Of a stretch of 64,000 nt of DNA, positions 8,060 to 16,545 are shown piece after piece. A program made the translations under genes and the position numbers. The notes beneath the pieces are model-generated. The model did no database searches. It was not told the origin of the DNA and saw only the letters and a list, made by a program, of their open reading frames with translations. This DNA is from Allomuricauda sp. CP2A (GTDB lineage Bacteria > Bacteroidota > Bacteroidia > Flavobacteriales > Flavobacteriaceae). The stretch spans positions 62,001 to 126,000 of the forward strand of contig NZ_LXTT01000130.1 in NCBI RefSeq assembly GCF_001683915.1, given 5' to 3'. The stretch's first letter is position 1, and each line of letters begins with the position of its first letter.

Positions 8060-8788
8060 CTAAAAGCTTTTTTTGAAAAATATACTCCTAAATTTCATGG
8101 CAATGACACCAAAAATGGCTTCACGGATGATTGCGGAGTTCATTTTTGATTTCCCGTTGACCCTATCCGTGAAAATGATGGACACCTCCTCAATCTTAAA
8201 TTTTTTGAGGTAGGCCCTGTACTTCATTTCTATCTGAAAGGCATATCCAATAAACCGAACACGGTCCAGGTTGATGGTCTCCAGCACCTTTCGTTTGTAG
8301 CAAACAAAACCGGCCGTTGGGTCATGCACCTTCATTCCAGTAATAAATTTTACGTAAAAGGATGCCCCGTAGGACAACAAAATCCGAAACAGCGGCCAGT
8401 TGACCACATTCACGCCTTTTTTGTACCGGGAACCTATGGCCACATCGGCCCCATTAAGGCAGGCCCTATGCAATCGGGATAGATCGGCGGGGCGATGGGA
8501 AAAATCGGCATCCATCTCAAAAATATACTCATAGCCTTTCTCCAAGGCCCATCTAAAGCCATGGATATAGGCCGTTCCCAAACCGGATTTTTCTTTCCGT
8601 ACCTCAAGGAACAAGCGATCTGGAAATTCCTTCTGCAATGACCGGACCGCATCGGCCGTACCATCGGGTGAATTGTCATCCACCACAAGCACATGAAAGT
8701 CTTTTTTTAGGTCGAAAACCGTCTTAGTTATGGCTTCAATGTTTTCAATTTCATTGAAAGTGGGAATAATGACCAAGCCGTCTGCCAT
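8060..8788 (-). CDS. Polyprenol-phosphate mannosyltransferase (DPM1-like, GT2)
   Basis: 242 residues from the ATG at 8788. GT-A glycosyltransferase that transfers a sugar, usually mannose from GDP-mannose, to a polyprenyl phosphate at the inner membrane. Motifs: VIIPTFNE at the N-terminus, VVDDNSPDGT for nucleotide binding, and EMDADFSHRP containing the DxD-type metal site. A longer reading from a TTG at 8809 is possible, but that TTG forms part of a TATTTTTG -7 box, so the ATG is preferred. It is divergent from a PMT/ArnT-like transferase that would use such a lipid-linked sugar. No C-terminal membrane anchor is obvious, as in short DPM1 forms. Confidence 0.85.
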   Translation of the reverse strand: MADGLVIIPTFNEIENIEAITKTVFDLKKDFHVLVVDDNSPDGTADAVRSLQKEFPDRLFLEVRKEKSGLGTAYIHGFRWALEKGYEYIFEMDADFSHRPADLSRLHRACLNGADVAIGSRYKKGVNVVNWPLFRILLSYGASFYVKFITGMKVHDPTAGFVCYKRKVLETINLDRVRFIGYAFQIEMKYRAYLKKFKIEEVSIIFTDRVNGKSKMNSAIIREAIFGVIAMKFRSIFFKKSF

Positions 8789-8806
8789 TCGTACTGGATT
8801 AGAGGG

Positions 8807-8814
8807 CAAAAATA
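8807..8814 (-). promoter_or_regulatory. -7 box (TATTTTTG) of the mannose synthase-dihydroorotase operon
   Basis: Minus-strand TATTTTTG lies 18 bp upstream of the ATG at 8788. It overlaps the alternative TTG start at 8809, which is evidence for the later ATG. Confidence 0.4.
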
Positions 8815-8876
8815 CGGTTTTCTATTTAGCCCCTACATGTTGCCCTGTGGATTCGCATGCTCTTGGGCAATATTTG

Positions 8877-8884
8877 TAACTTTG
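8877..8884 (+). promoter_or_regulatory. -7 box (TAACTTTG) of the GT39-like gene
   Basis: TAACTTTG fits TAnnTTTG and lies 20 bp before the ATG at 8905. An upstream in-frame ATG at 8857 would precede this box, so the 8905 start is preferred. Confidence 0.4.
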
Positions 8885-8904
8885 TGCCAGCTAAAATCCA
8901 TTTG

Positions 8905-10563
8905 ATGACCCAAAAGTTTCCCAGGCTTTTTCTTTTTTTACTAGTGCTCATCTTTGTCCTGAACCTTGTTCAAAGCTCTTTTACGGAACTCATCTATGAT
9001 GAGGCCTATTACTGGTACTATGCCCAAAATATGGCCTGGGGCTATTTTGACCATCCTTCCATGGTGGCTTTTTTGATCAAAATCAGCAGTTTTTTGTTTG
9101 ATGGGGAGCTTGGGGTTCGTTTTATGAGCTGCGTGCTCTCCGCGGGCACCTATCTTATCCTTTGGCTACTGGTGGAAAATCCCAAGAAAAAGGACTATGT
9201 GGTTCATTTCTTTCTCTTGGTGTTCTCGTTTACCTTGATGAACGCTTATGGTTTTTTGACCCTGCCCGATACCGCACTACTGTTCTTTACGGCCCTGTTT
9301 CTTTGGTTGTACAAACGTTTTTTGGAGGAGCCATCAACCGGAATCACCCTGCTTTTGGGGTTGACGATGGCCGCTTTGATGTACAGCAAGTACCACGCTG
9401 TTTTGGTGATTTTCTTTGTTTTTCTCTCAAATATGAAGCTCATCACCAACAAAAAAGCATGGCTTGCGGTGATTTTGGCGCTGATTTGTTACACTCCACA
9501 CTTTGTGTGGCTCTATGAAAACGATTTTGTTTCGATTACGTTCCATTTGTACGAACGCCCGAACCAAGCCTACAAGTTTGATGAGTTTACCCTTGGTTTT
9601 TTCTTGAACAATATTGTAATTATTGGCCTCTTGTTTTACTGGGTTTATAGTGCCTTCTTCAAATTTAAAACAACCGATACATTTTCAAAAGCCTTAATTT
9701 ATTTGGTTTACGGAATATTGATATTCTTTTTTATCTCCAGTTTTAACCGAAGGGTGCAAGCCCAATGGACCATTGCCATTTCCATTCCCTTGGCCATTAT
9801 TGCCTTTAACCATATTTTGGAAAATGCAAAGAGCAGAAAATGGGTATATCGAATTGGGTTGGTAAGTGTGGTGTTGCTTTTATATGCACGTGTTTGGTTG
9901 GTTTATAAGCCCTTATTCCCAATGATATACGAAACCCACGGAAACAACGAATGGGTTTCGGAGCTTACCCAAAAAGCGGGGGGTGTTCCCGTCATTTTTG
10001 AAAATTCGTACCGGCGTGCTTCCATGTACGAGTTCTATTCGGGAGTTCCCGCCATATCACTCAACAATCTTTGGTACCGAAAAAATCAGTATTCCATAGA
10101 TGATTCCGAAGAGCGTGTTCGGGGCAAAAAGGTGCTTTATGTTCCAATTGGCGGAAAAAGTGGGGATATCAAATACATGCATTTGGACAGTACGGTCTTT
10201 TACGGAAATTTTATAGAAGATTTTCAATCGTACCGGAAGTTGGAATGCATTGTGGAAAAATCCAAAACCGGCATCGAGCATGCGCTAAAAGTCTATAATC
10301 CGTATGAATTTGATATTCTTTTGGAAAACCTGAAATACGCCATTTCGTATTCCAATGAACATAAACAAGTAAAGGAAGTACAATCCCTCAAGGTCAAAAA
10401 CCTTTATCCGGGAAACCGTATTTTGAAAGCCAAGGATACGGTTTTTTATACCTTTGAGCTGCCGCTGCCAAAAATGGAAAATCCAGACTATTATAGAATT
10501 GGAATCTCAGAAAATGGCTTAAGTCCTGGACTCAACGGAAAACCAATCAAGATAACGGAATGA
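8905..10563 (+). CDS. ArnT/PMT-like membrane glycosyltransferase
   Basis: 552 residues. An integral membrane glycosyltransferase of the GT-C type, with about ten hydrophobic segments in the first 350 residues and a soluble C-terminal part. Near the N-terminus lies the catalytic loop ELIYDEAYYWYYAQNMAWG followed by YFDHPSMVAFLI; the Asp-Glu pair and YFDHP motif are typical of ArnT and PMT-like enzymes that transfer sugars from polyprenyl phosphate to lipid A or protein in the periplasm. Divergent from a polyprenol-phosphate mannose synthase, which may make its donor. The acceptor is unknown; Flavobacteriia carry O-glycosylated periplasmic proteins, so protein is a reasonable guess. The ATG overlaps the next gene by 4 bp. 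Confidence 0.82.
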   Translation: MTQKFPRLFLFLLVLIFVLNLVQSSFTELIYDEAYYWYYAQNMAWGYFDHPSMVAFLIKISSFLFDGELGVRFMSCVLSAGTYLILWLLVENPKKKDYVVHFFLLVFSFTLMNAYGFLTLPDTALLFFTALFLWLYKRFLEEPSTGITLLLGLTMAALMYSKYHAVLVIFFVFLSNMKLITNKKAWLAVILALICYTPHFVWLYENDFVSITFHLYERPNQAYKFDEFTLGFFLNNIVIIGLLFYWVYSAFFKFKTTDTFSKALIYLVYGILIFFFISSFNRRVQAQWTIAISIPLAIIAFNHILENAKSRKWVYRIGLVSVVLLLYARVWLVYKPLFPMIYETHGNNEWVSELTQKAGGVPVIFENSYRRASMYEFYSGVPAISLNNLWYRKNQYSIDDSEERVRGKKVLYVPIGGKSGDIKYMHLDSTVFYGNFIEDFQSYRKLECIVEKSKTGIEHALKVYNPYEFDILLENLKYAISYSNEHKQVKEVQSLKVKNLYPGNRILKAKDTVFYTFELPLPKMENPDYYRIGISENGLSPGLNGKPIKITE

Positions 10564-11216
10564 ACCCAATAGAAAAAGTTGCTTATTCGCTGGACTGGAT
10601 GACCCTAGTGCTGTTTGTAAGCATGCTGATCTTTGCTTTGGGAAAATACCTGTACCATCAGAAATTCTTGAATTTCATAATACTTCCGTTCAACAATAAA
10701 TACGTGCTGTTGCACAACAAAAAAGGACAATTGTTCAATTGGTTCCACATTCTGCTCACTGTGTTCCAAACCATAAATCTCGCTTTTTTCATTTTCTTAA
10801 CCTTAAAAGCTTTTGATGCTTTACCCAGCGGAAATCAACCAAACGCTTTCTTCATGGTATTGGCTTTTTTGGTGCTCTTTCAAGTTGCAAAATTGCTATT
10901 GCAGTTTATCAAAGGATTTGTTTTTAACACCCAAGGGCTTATATCGGAATTGGTGTTCAGCAAAACCTCTTATCTGAACCATAGCAGTATATTATTATTT
11001 ATGAGCAACGTGATCCTGGTGTACATTTTTAGGGACTCAAAAATCATAATTTACGTTACGATCATCCTAATTTTATTGGTGAATGGCATAGGGGTGATAA
11101 AGCTCTTGAAGAACTATCAAAAAGCTATGTTTCCGTATTTTGTGTATTTTATTTTGTACCTTTGCGCACTCGAAATTGCGCCCTTGGTGATAATTGGAAG
11201 CTATCTAAAAGATTGA
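10560..11216 (+). CDS. DUF4271 membrane protein
   Basis: 218 residues with about six transmembrane segments (for example LVLFVSMLIFALGKYLY, WFHILLTVFQTINLAFFIF, AFFMVLAFLVLFQVAKLLL). Matches DUF4271, a Bacteroidota family regularly found just before a uroporphyrinogen-III-synthase-like gene, as here. Its start overlaps the end of the glycosyltransferase gene in ATGA, showing translational coupling. Function unknown. Confidence 0.85.
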   Translation: MNPIEKVAYSLDWMTLVLFVSMLIFALGKYLYHQKFLNFIILPFNNKYVLLHNKKGQLFNWFHILLTVFQTINLAFFIFLTLKAFDALPSGNQPNAFFMVLAFLVLFQVAKLLLQFIKGFVFNTQGLISELVFSKTSYLNHSSILLFMSNVILVYIFRDSKIIIYVTIILILLVNGIGVIKLLKNYQKAMFPYFVYFILYLCALEIAPLVIIGSYLKD

Positions 11217-11222
11217 AAATTT

Positions 11223-11966
11223 ATGAAAGTAAAAACAATTTTGGTTTCCCAACCAGAACCTAAAGTCGAAAACTCACCCTATTCAAGATTGATTGAAAAA
11301 GAAAAGGTAAAAGTGGATTTTAGGCCTTTTATTCATGTTGAGGGGGTTGAAGCCAAAAGTGTGAGGCAGCAAAAAATCGATTTGCACAATTTTACGGCGA
11401 TAATCTTGACCAGCAGAAATTCTGTTGATCATTTTTTTAGGATTGCCGAGGAGATGCGCTTTAAAGTTCCGGACACCATGAAATACTTTTGCCAGTCTGA
11501 GGCCGTAGCCTATTACTTGCAAAAATATGTAGTGTACAGAAAACGCAAGATCTATGTGGGAAAAAGGACATTCAATGAGTTAATTCCCTTGATCAAAAAA
11601 TATAAGGACGAGAAGTTCCTTTTGCCATCATCCGATGCATTGAAGGCTTCCGTGCCCCAAGCTTTGGATGAGATCAACGTAGACTGGAAACGCGGTGTTT
11701 TTTACAAGACGGTCATCAGTGACCTATCGGACCTTAGGAACGTTTATTATGACATATTGGTTTTCTTTAGTCCTTCTGGAATTGAATCGCTATTGAAGAA
11801 TTTCCCGGATTTTGAACAAAAAAACACAAGAATTGCCGTTTTTGGCAACAGTACCGTAAATGCAGCAACGGAAGCCGGACTTCGCATAGACATTCAGGCG
11901 CCCACACCGGAAACACCATCCATGACAATGGCCCTACAGAAATACATTACCAGTGTGAACAAGTAA
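11223..11966 (+). CDS. hemD: Uroporphyrinogen-III synthase family protein
   Basis: 247 residues. Two alternating Rossmann-like halves as in HemD, which closes hydroxymethylbilane to uroporphyrinogen III in haem synthesis. Typical segments: ILVSQPEPK at the start, AIILTSRNSVDHFF around residue 58, FLLPSSDALKASVP around 137, VFFSPSGIESLL near 180 and AVFGNSTVNAATEAGL near 205. HemD sequences are poorly conserved, so the family call is firmer than the exact reaction. Six bp after DUF4271, same operon, with a strong terminator behind it. Confidence 0.82.
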   Translation: MKVKTILVSQPEPKVENSPYSRLIEKEKVKVDFRPFIHVEGVEAKSVRQQKIDLHNFTAIILTSRNSVDHFFRIAEEMRFKVPDTMKYFCQSEAVAYYLQKYVVYRKRKIYVGKRTFNELIPLIKKYKDEKFLLPSSDALKASVPQALDEINVDWKRGVFYKTVISDLSDLRNVYYDILVFFSPSGIESLLKNFPDFEQKNTRIAVFGNSTVNAATEAGLRIDIQAPTPETPSMTMALQKYITSVNK

Positions 11967-11989
11967 ACTATTTTACTGGAAAAAAAATC

Positions 11990-12025
11990 AACGCCCCCGA
12001 TTCATATTGGGGGTGTTTTGTTTTT
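11990..12025. terminator. Bidirectional terminator between hemD-like gene and pckA
   Basis: AACGCCCCC pairs with GGGGGTGTT across a ten-base loop. T runs flank it on both strands (TTTGTTTTT on plus, TTTTTTTT on minus), suiting the convergent genes. It overlaps the last two bases of pckA. Confidence 0.8.
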
Positions 12026-13640
12026 AAAAGGCGTACCGCTGCGGTCCTCCTCTTCTGATCTCCTCACTGGCATAAGCCTCAAACTTCTTAAAGTTCTCCC
12101 GAAACGCATTCGTTAACTTAAATGCCGTCTTGTAATAGGCTTCATCGTTGTTCCAAGTGGCCCTTGGGCTCAACACACTGGTGGGAACTCCTGGGCATTC
12201 CCTGGGCTGTGCCACACCAAAAACAGAATGGATATGGTACTTGTCATAACTGTAAAGGCCCAGCTCCCCACTAAGGGCAGCACTGATCATGGCGCGGGTG
12301 TATTTTAACTTCATACGGGTTCCGACGCCGTAAGGTCCTCCGGTCCATCCTGTATTGATCAACCAAACATCAACGCCCGATTCTTTCATCTTCCGGCTCA
12401 ACATTTCGGCATATTTTGCTGGGTGCAAGGGCATAAAAGGAGCTCCAAAACACGCAGAAAATGATGGCTGTGGCTCAACAACTCCCGCTTCTGTCCCTGC
12501 AACTTTGGCGGTGTATCCCGAGATAAAATGGTAGGCCGCCTGTGCCGGGGTTAGCTTGGAAATGGGGGGCAATACCCCAAAAGCATCCGCGGTTAGAAAA
12601 AAGATGTTTTTTACATTTTTTCCAATGGAAGGTTCCTGAATGTTCTCAATATGATAGATGGGATAGCTCACCCTGGTATTCTGGGTGATGGACGTGTCTG
12701 AAAAATCCACCACACCCTTTTTATCGATGACCACATTCTCCAATATTGCGCCCTTTTTAATGGCCCTATAAATTTCTGGCTCGTTCTCTTCGGATAGGTC
12801 AATGACCTTGGCATAACATCCGCCCTCAAAGTTAAATACGGTATTGTCCGGGGTCCAACCGTGTTCATCATCCCCGATCAATTTTCTGTCCGGGTCTGTG
12901 GAAAGCGTGGTCTTCCCAGTGCCAGAAAGTCCAAAGAAAATAGCCGTGTCACCATCTTCGCCCACGTTGGCGGAGCAGTGCATGGGCAGCGTATTTTTAT
13001 AAACGGGAAGGATAAAGTTAAGGGCTGAAAAAATCCCCTTTTTAATCTCCCCGGTGTAGCCTGTCCCTCCAATCAACGCAATTTTCCTGGTGAAATTAAG
13101 AATGGCAAAATTGTGTTGCCGGGTTCCGTCCACAGCAGCATCGGCCATATACCCAGGAGCATTGATAACTGTCCATTCCGGATCAAAATCATCCAATTCC
13201 TCGGTAGTGGGCCGCAAAAACATATTGTAGGCGAACATATTGGACCAAGGATATTCATTCACCACCCTTATATTCAATTTATAGGCCGGGTCTGCGCAAG
13301 CATAGCAATCCCTAACGTACAACTCTTTAGCGTTGAGGTAATCAATCACCTTATCGTAGAGCTTGTCAAACTTTTCGCTTTCAAAAGGAATATTGATGTT
13401 TCCCCACCAAATTTTATCTTCGGTTATGGCATCCTTTACAATAAAACGATCCATGGGCGACCTTCCGGTGAATTCACCTGTATTGACCGCCAAGGCACCA
13501 GAGGAAGCTTCCTTTCCCATCCCTTTTTCTATGGTAATGTCATGAAGTTCATCTGGAGATAGTTGGTACTGAAAATTGTCGTGCTTAATCCCGTAGGGCT
13601 TCAACGAAATCGTTTTCGTTGTTGAGACAGAATCCTTCAT
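12024..13640 (-). CDS. pckA: Phosphoenolpyruvate carboxykinase (ATP)
   Basis: 538 residues, normal length. Catalyses ATP-dependent decarboxylation of oxaloacetate to phosphoenolpyruvate, the gluconeogenic entry step in the cytoplasm. The kinase P-loop GLSGTGKTTLS is at 237-247, followed by the metal site in LIGDDEHGW (255-262). The substrate loop GEFTGRSPMDR is at 55-65 and RVSYPI about 335. A TAGCTTTG promoter box lies 21 bp before the ATG. Single-gene unit convergent with the hemD-like gene. Confidence 0.97.
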   Translation of the reverse strand: MKDSVSTTKTISLKPYGIKHDNFQYQLSPDELHDITIEKGMGKEASSGALAVNTGEFTGRSPMDRFIVKDAITEDKIWWGNINIPFESEKFDKLYDKVIDYLNAKELYVRDCYACADPAYKLNIRVVNEYPWSNMFAYNMFLRPTTEELDDFDPEWTVINAPGYMADAAVDGTRQHNFAILNFTRKIALIGGTGYTGEIKKGIFSALNFILPVYKNTLPMHCSANVGEDGDTAIFFGLSGTGKTTLSTDPDRKLIGDDEHGWTPDNTVFNFEGGCYAKVIDLSEENEPEIYRAIKKGAILENVVIDKKGVVDFSDTSITQNTRVSYPIYHIENIQEPSIGKNVKNIFFLTADAFGVLPPISKLTPAQAAYHFISGYTAKVAGTEAGVVEPQPSFSACFGAPFMPLHPAKYAEMLSRKMKESGVDVWLINTGWTGGPYGVGTRMKLKYTRAMISAALSGELGLYSYDKYHIHSVFGVAQPRECPGVPTSVLSPRATWNNDEAYYKTAFKLTNAFRENFKKFEAYASEEIRRGGPQRYAF

Positions 13641-13661
13641 TTTTTTGTTTTAGTTATAACA

Positions 13662-13669
13662 CAAAGCTA
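13662..13669 (-). promoter_or_regulatory. -7 box (TAGCTTTG) of pckA
   Basis: Minus-strand TAGCTTTG fits TAnnTTTG, 21 bp upstream of the pckA ATG. No clear TTG partner. Confidence 0.45.
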
Positions 13670-13703
13670 GAAAAATATCCTTTTTTAGCCTTTAATTTAT
13701 AGC

Positions 13704-14096
13704 TTAATTGAGTTCTTTTCGGGTCAAAATGTAGTATCCTAAAAGAAACCAACCTAGAATTAAGAATACCCCTCCTATTGGCGTTAAAAAACCGATGATT
13801 CTAAAATCAAAAGCCGTTAAACTGTTCAAGGCCAATAGGTAAATGGAGAATGAGAACAGAATTACCCCTATAAGGATCATCACATAGATTCTTTTCTTTT
13901 CCGATTCACCCAAACCATTCCACATTCCCAAAAAAAGCAGGAACAAGGCATGGTACATCTGGTAGCGCACACCGGTCTCAAAAGTATCAACTGCATCAGC
14001 ATCCACCAATTTTTCCAATCCGTGTGCCCCAAAGGCACCAAGAACTATGGCCAATAGGCCAAATACAGTTCCGGTCAACAGTATTGTTCTGTTCAT
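13704..14096 (-). CDS. DUF423 family membrane protein
   Basis: 130 residues from the ATG at 14096. Four transmembrane segments, with the family signature GAFGAHGLE at 21-29 and the second-helix motif YQMYHALFLL. DUF423 proteins (YgdD, TMEM256 relatives) are small inner-membrane proteins of unknown role. The frame remains open further upstream, but the Met at 14096 begins the conserved hydrophobic helix. Divergent from the saccharopine dehydrogenase gene. Confidence 0.85.
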   Translation of the reverse strand: MNRTILLTGTVFGLLAIVLGAFGAHGLEKLVDADAVDTFETGVRYQMYHALFLLFLGMWNGLGESEKKRIYVMILIGVILFSFSIYLLALNSLTAFDFRIIGFLTPIGGVFLILGWFLLGYYILTRKELN

Positions 14097-14174
14097 AACT
14101 TTTATGGCTTGTTTTTTTAAAAATATAACATTTTGATACCTTAGCGGTACGTTATACAAAATTACACAAAACCT

Positions 14175-15548
14175 ATGGTCCGCACTATTTTGGTCATTGG
14201 GGCTGGTAAATCAACCTCATATCTTTTAGATTATATTTTGAAAAAATCCGATGAGGAGAATCTTCATCTCATTATTGGCGATCTTCAACCTGAACATATT
14301 CCAGAAAAATTTTCGTCACACCCCAATTGCAGTGTGGTACAGTTGGATATTTTCAACGATGAAGACCGCAAGAAGGCTATTGATTCCGCTTCCATCGTCA
14401 TATCCATGCTTCCGGCCCGATTGCACATCAAAATTGCCGAGGATTGCATCCATTTCAAGAAAAATTTGGTCACAGCATCTTATGTGAGCCAAGAAATGAA
14501 GGCTTTGGATGATGAAGTCAAAAAAAATGGGCTGGTGTTCATGAACGAAATTGGCCTTGACCCCGGTATTGATCATATGAGCGCCATGGAGGTCATAGAT
14601 CGTATTCGGGACAAAGGCGGTAAAATGTTGCTCTTTGAATCCTTCACCGGAGGGTTGGTTGCCCCGGAAAGTGACTCCAACCTTTGGAATTATAAGTTTA
14701 CCTGGAACCCTAGAAACGTTGTCTTGGCCGGCCAAGGGGGCGTGGCCAAATTTATTCAGGAGGGCACATACAAATACATTCCCTACCAGAAATTGTTCAG
14801 ACGCACCGAATTTTTGGAGATTGAGGGCTATGGCACTTTTGAGGTCTATGCCAACCGGGATTCCTTAAATTATCGAGAAGCCTATGGGCTACAAAATGCC
14901 CTTACGCTTTATAGGGGCACTATGAGAAGGATTGGGTTTTCCAAAGCGTGGCAGATGTTCGTGATTCTTGGTATGACGGATGACAGTTATACGATTGAAA
15001 ATTCCGAAGGAATGTCGTACAGGGAATTTGTGAACCTATTTTTACCCTATTCCCCCACAGATTCTGTGGAATTGAAGCTGCGGCATTACCTTAAAATTGA
15101 CCAAGATGATGTGCGCTGGGACAAACTTTTGGAATTGAACATTTTTGACCATTCCAAAAAAATACCCCTCAAAAATGCCTCCCCAGCACAGATTTTACAA
15201 CACATTTTGGAAGATAGCTGGACCTTGAAGGAAGACGAAAAGGATATGATCGTTATGTACCACAAGTTTGGTTATGAATTGAACGGTGAAAAAAAACAAA
15301 TTGATGCCAACATGGTGGTCATTGGCGAAAACAGGACCTATACTGCCATGTCCAAAACGGTTGGGCTACCAGTTGCCATTGCCACACTTCAAATTTTAAA
15401 TGGGAAAATAACCACCCCTGGGGTTCAAATTCCCATCCGTAAAGAGGTGTATGCGCCGATACTCTCGGAACTAAAATCGTATGGAATAGCTTTCAAGGAA
15501 TTTGAAGTGCCCTATTTGGGCTACAATCCGGACTCTGTAGCGAGCTGA
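14175..15548 (+). CDS. Saccharopine dehydrogenase family protein
   Basis: 457 residues. The N-terminal Rossmann domain starts ILVIGAGKSTSYLLDYIL and the central part contains the family stretches ISMLPARLH, TASYVSQEM, NEIGLDPGIDHMSAM and SFTGGLVAPESDSNLW. These match saccharopine dehydrogenase (glutamate-forming, LYS9-like), which joins lysine and 2-oxoglutarate metabolism in both degradation and synthesis. Directly followed by an Lrp/AsnC-type regulator 47 bp downstream, as expected for amino-acid catabolism controlled by lysine, though that link is an inference. Lysine-ketoglutarate reductase is not in the window. Confidence 0.88.
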   Translation: MVRTILVIGAGKSTSYLLDYILKKSDEENLHLIIGDLQPEHIPEKFSSHPNCSVVQLDIFNDEDRKKAIDSASIVISMLPARLHIKIAEDCIHFKKNLVTASYVSQEMKALDDEVKKNGLVFMNEIGLDPGIDHMSAMEVIDRIRDKGGKMLLFESFTGGLVAPESDSNLWNYKFTWNPRNVVLAGQGGVAKFIQEGTYKYIPYQKLFRRTEFLEIEGYGTFEVYANRDSLNYREAYGLQNALTLYRGTMRRIGFSKAWQMFVILGMTDDSYTIENSEGMSYREFVNLFLPYSPTDSVELKLRHYLKIDQDDVRWDKLLELNIFDHSKKIPLKNASPAQILQHILEDSWTLKEDEKDMIVMYHKFGYELNGEKKQIDANMVVIGENRTYTAMSKTVGLPVAIATLQILNGKITTPGVQIPIRKEVYAPILSELKSYGIAFKEFEVPYLGYNPDSVAS

Positions 15549-15595
15549 TATATAAAGATTTTCTATATATTTAGCTTCGATTTTAAACAGTTTCC

Positions 15596-16066
15596 GTGAA
15601 AAACCATAACAGTTCGGTCAAAATTGATGGCATAGACAAAAAAATCCTAAGGTTTTTGATGGAAGATGCCCGAAAACCTATTTTGGAGATTGCCCGAAAT
15701 ATTGGCATTTCCGGGGCGGCCATTCACCAACGGCTTCGCAAATTGGAGAGTTCCGGTTTGTTGGCGGGTTCCAAGTTCATCATCAATCCACGTGTATTGG
15801 GTTATTCCACAATGGCTTACATCGGTATTTTTCTGGATAAGGCCATGGCCAACCCAAGGGCCGTTAAGGAATTGGAGAAAATTCCCGAAGTCTTGGAATG
15901 CCACTACACCACTGGAAATTGGTCCATCTTAATAAAGGTTCTCTGTCGCGACAATGAGCACCTTATGCAGGTACTGAACAAAAAAATACAGCAAATTGAA
16001 GGTGTTTCCCGCACCGAAACCTTTATCTCCCTCAACCAACAAATTGATCGACAAATTCAGATCTGA
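15596..16066 (+). CDS. Lrp/AsnC family transcriptional regulator
   Basis: 156 residues, standard length. N-terminal helix-turn-helix (IDGIDKKILRFLMEDARKP, then IARNIGISGAAIHQRLRKLESSG), followed by an alpha/beta RAM ligand-binding domain (AYIGIFLDKAMAN through ISLNQQIDRQIQI). Such proteins form octamers that sense amino acids. The start is a GTG at 15596; the next Met lies inside the DNA-binding domain, so GTG is needed. Its position after the saccharopine dehydrogenase gene suggests local control of lysine metabolism. Confidence 0.9.
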   Translation: MKNHNSSVKIDGIDKKILRFLMEDARKPILEIARNIGISGAAIHQRLRKLESSGLLAGSKFIINPRVLGYSTMAYIGIFLDKAMANPRAVKELEKIPEVLECHYTTGNWSILIKVLCRDNEHLMQVLNKKIQQIEGVSRTETFISLNQQIDRQIQI

Positions 16067-16068
16067 TA

Positions 16069-16100
16069 TTTGTATTCAATCTAAATAAACTTTACATTTG
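16069..16100 (+). promoter_or_regulatory. Promoter TTTG-N20-TACATTTG for the 106-residue hypothetical gene
   Basis: TTTG (16069-16072), a 20-bp spacer and TACATTTG (16093-16100) match both Bacteroidota promoter elements. The ATG follows only 5 bp after the -7 box, so transcription would begin at or next to the start codon. Confidence 0.65.
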
Positions 16101-16105
16101 TACCC

Positions 16106-16426
16106 ATGAATGTAATATATCAGTCTACATATTACACCTTATACCAATCCGTAAAGGAGCGTTCCTTCTATGTGGATTTTGGCCAAAAGATGGTCCGCAT
16201 GTCGCTTTGCCAGCTGCTATCCCTACGCTACAAAGTGATGTCCATACCTATTGAAAGCCATTTTGACGGTGATTTGAACGAGCACGGCTTTGAAGTTCTG
16301 CTGCTGTGCAACAAAGAACATCTCTTTGTTCTGAACACTTATGAAATTTTGGACCTGAAGCAATTTGTGGAGCAAAGCTTTGTGGCACTGGGTCTTTCTG
16401 TGGGAGCAGAAACCGCATCGGTTTAG
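16106..16426 (+). CDS. Hypothetical protein, possibly leaderless
   Basis: 106 residues, no recognised family. It begins MNVIYQSTYYTLYQSV and is a compact mixed-composition protein without signal peptide or membrane segment, with two cysteines (C35 and C68). A full two-part promoter ends 5 bp before the ATG, which supports expression and an mRNA with almost no leader. It stands alone between the Lrp-type regulator and ferritin genes. Similar short ORFs with a DUF name may exist; none can be assigned from memory. Confidence 0.65.
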   Translation: MNVIYQSTYYTLYQSVKERSFYVDFGQKMVRMSLCQLLSLRYKVMSIPIESHFDGDLNEHGFEVLLLCNKEHLFVLNTYEILDLKQFVEQSFVALGLSVGAETASV

Positions 16427-16509
16427 TTCCGTTTACCACCTCTTATTTTTATTCAATCTTAAACTGCCTTAAAACAAGGAAGTTACTTCCAAAACGCGGT
16501 TAAATTCCG

Positions 16510-16517
16510 TATTTTTG
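16510..16517 (+). promoter_or_regulatory. -7 box (TATTTTTG) of ferritin
   Basis: TATTTTTG matches TAnnTTTG, 28 bp upstream of the ftnA ATG. No TTG box at the proper distance. Confidence 0.45.
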
Positions 16518-16545
16518 TTACAATTAGACGATAAACCCTATAGAT

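Noticed and set aside
13113-13562. Open frame opposite pckA
   Set aside because: Antisense shadow within a fully conserved gene.
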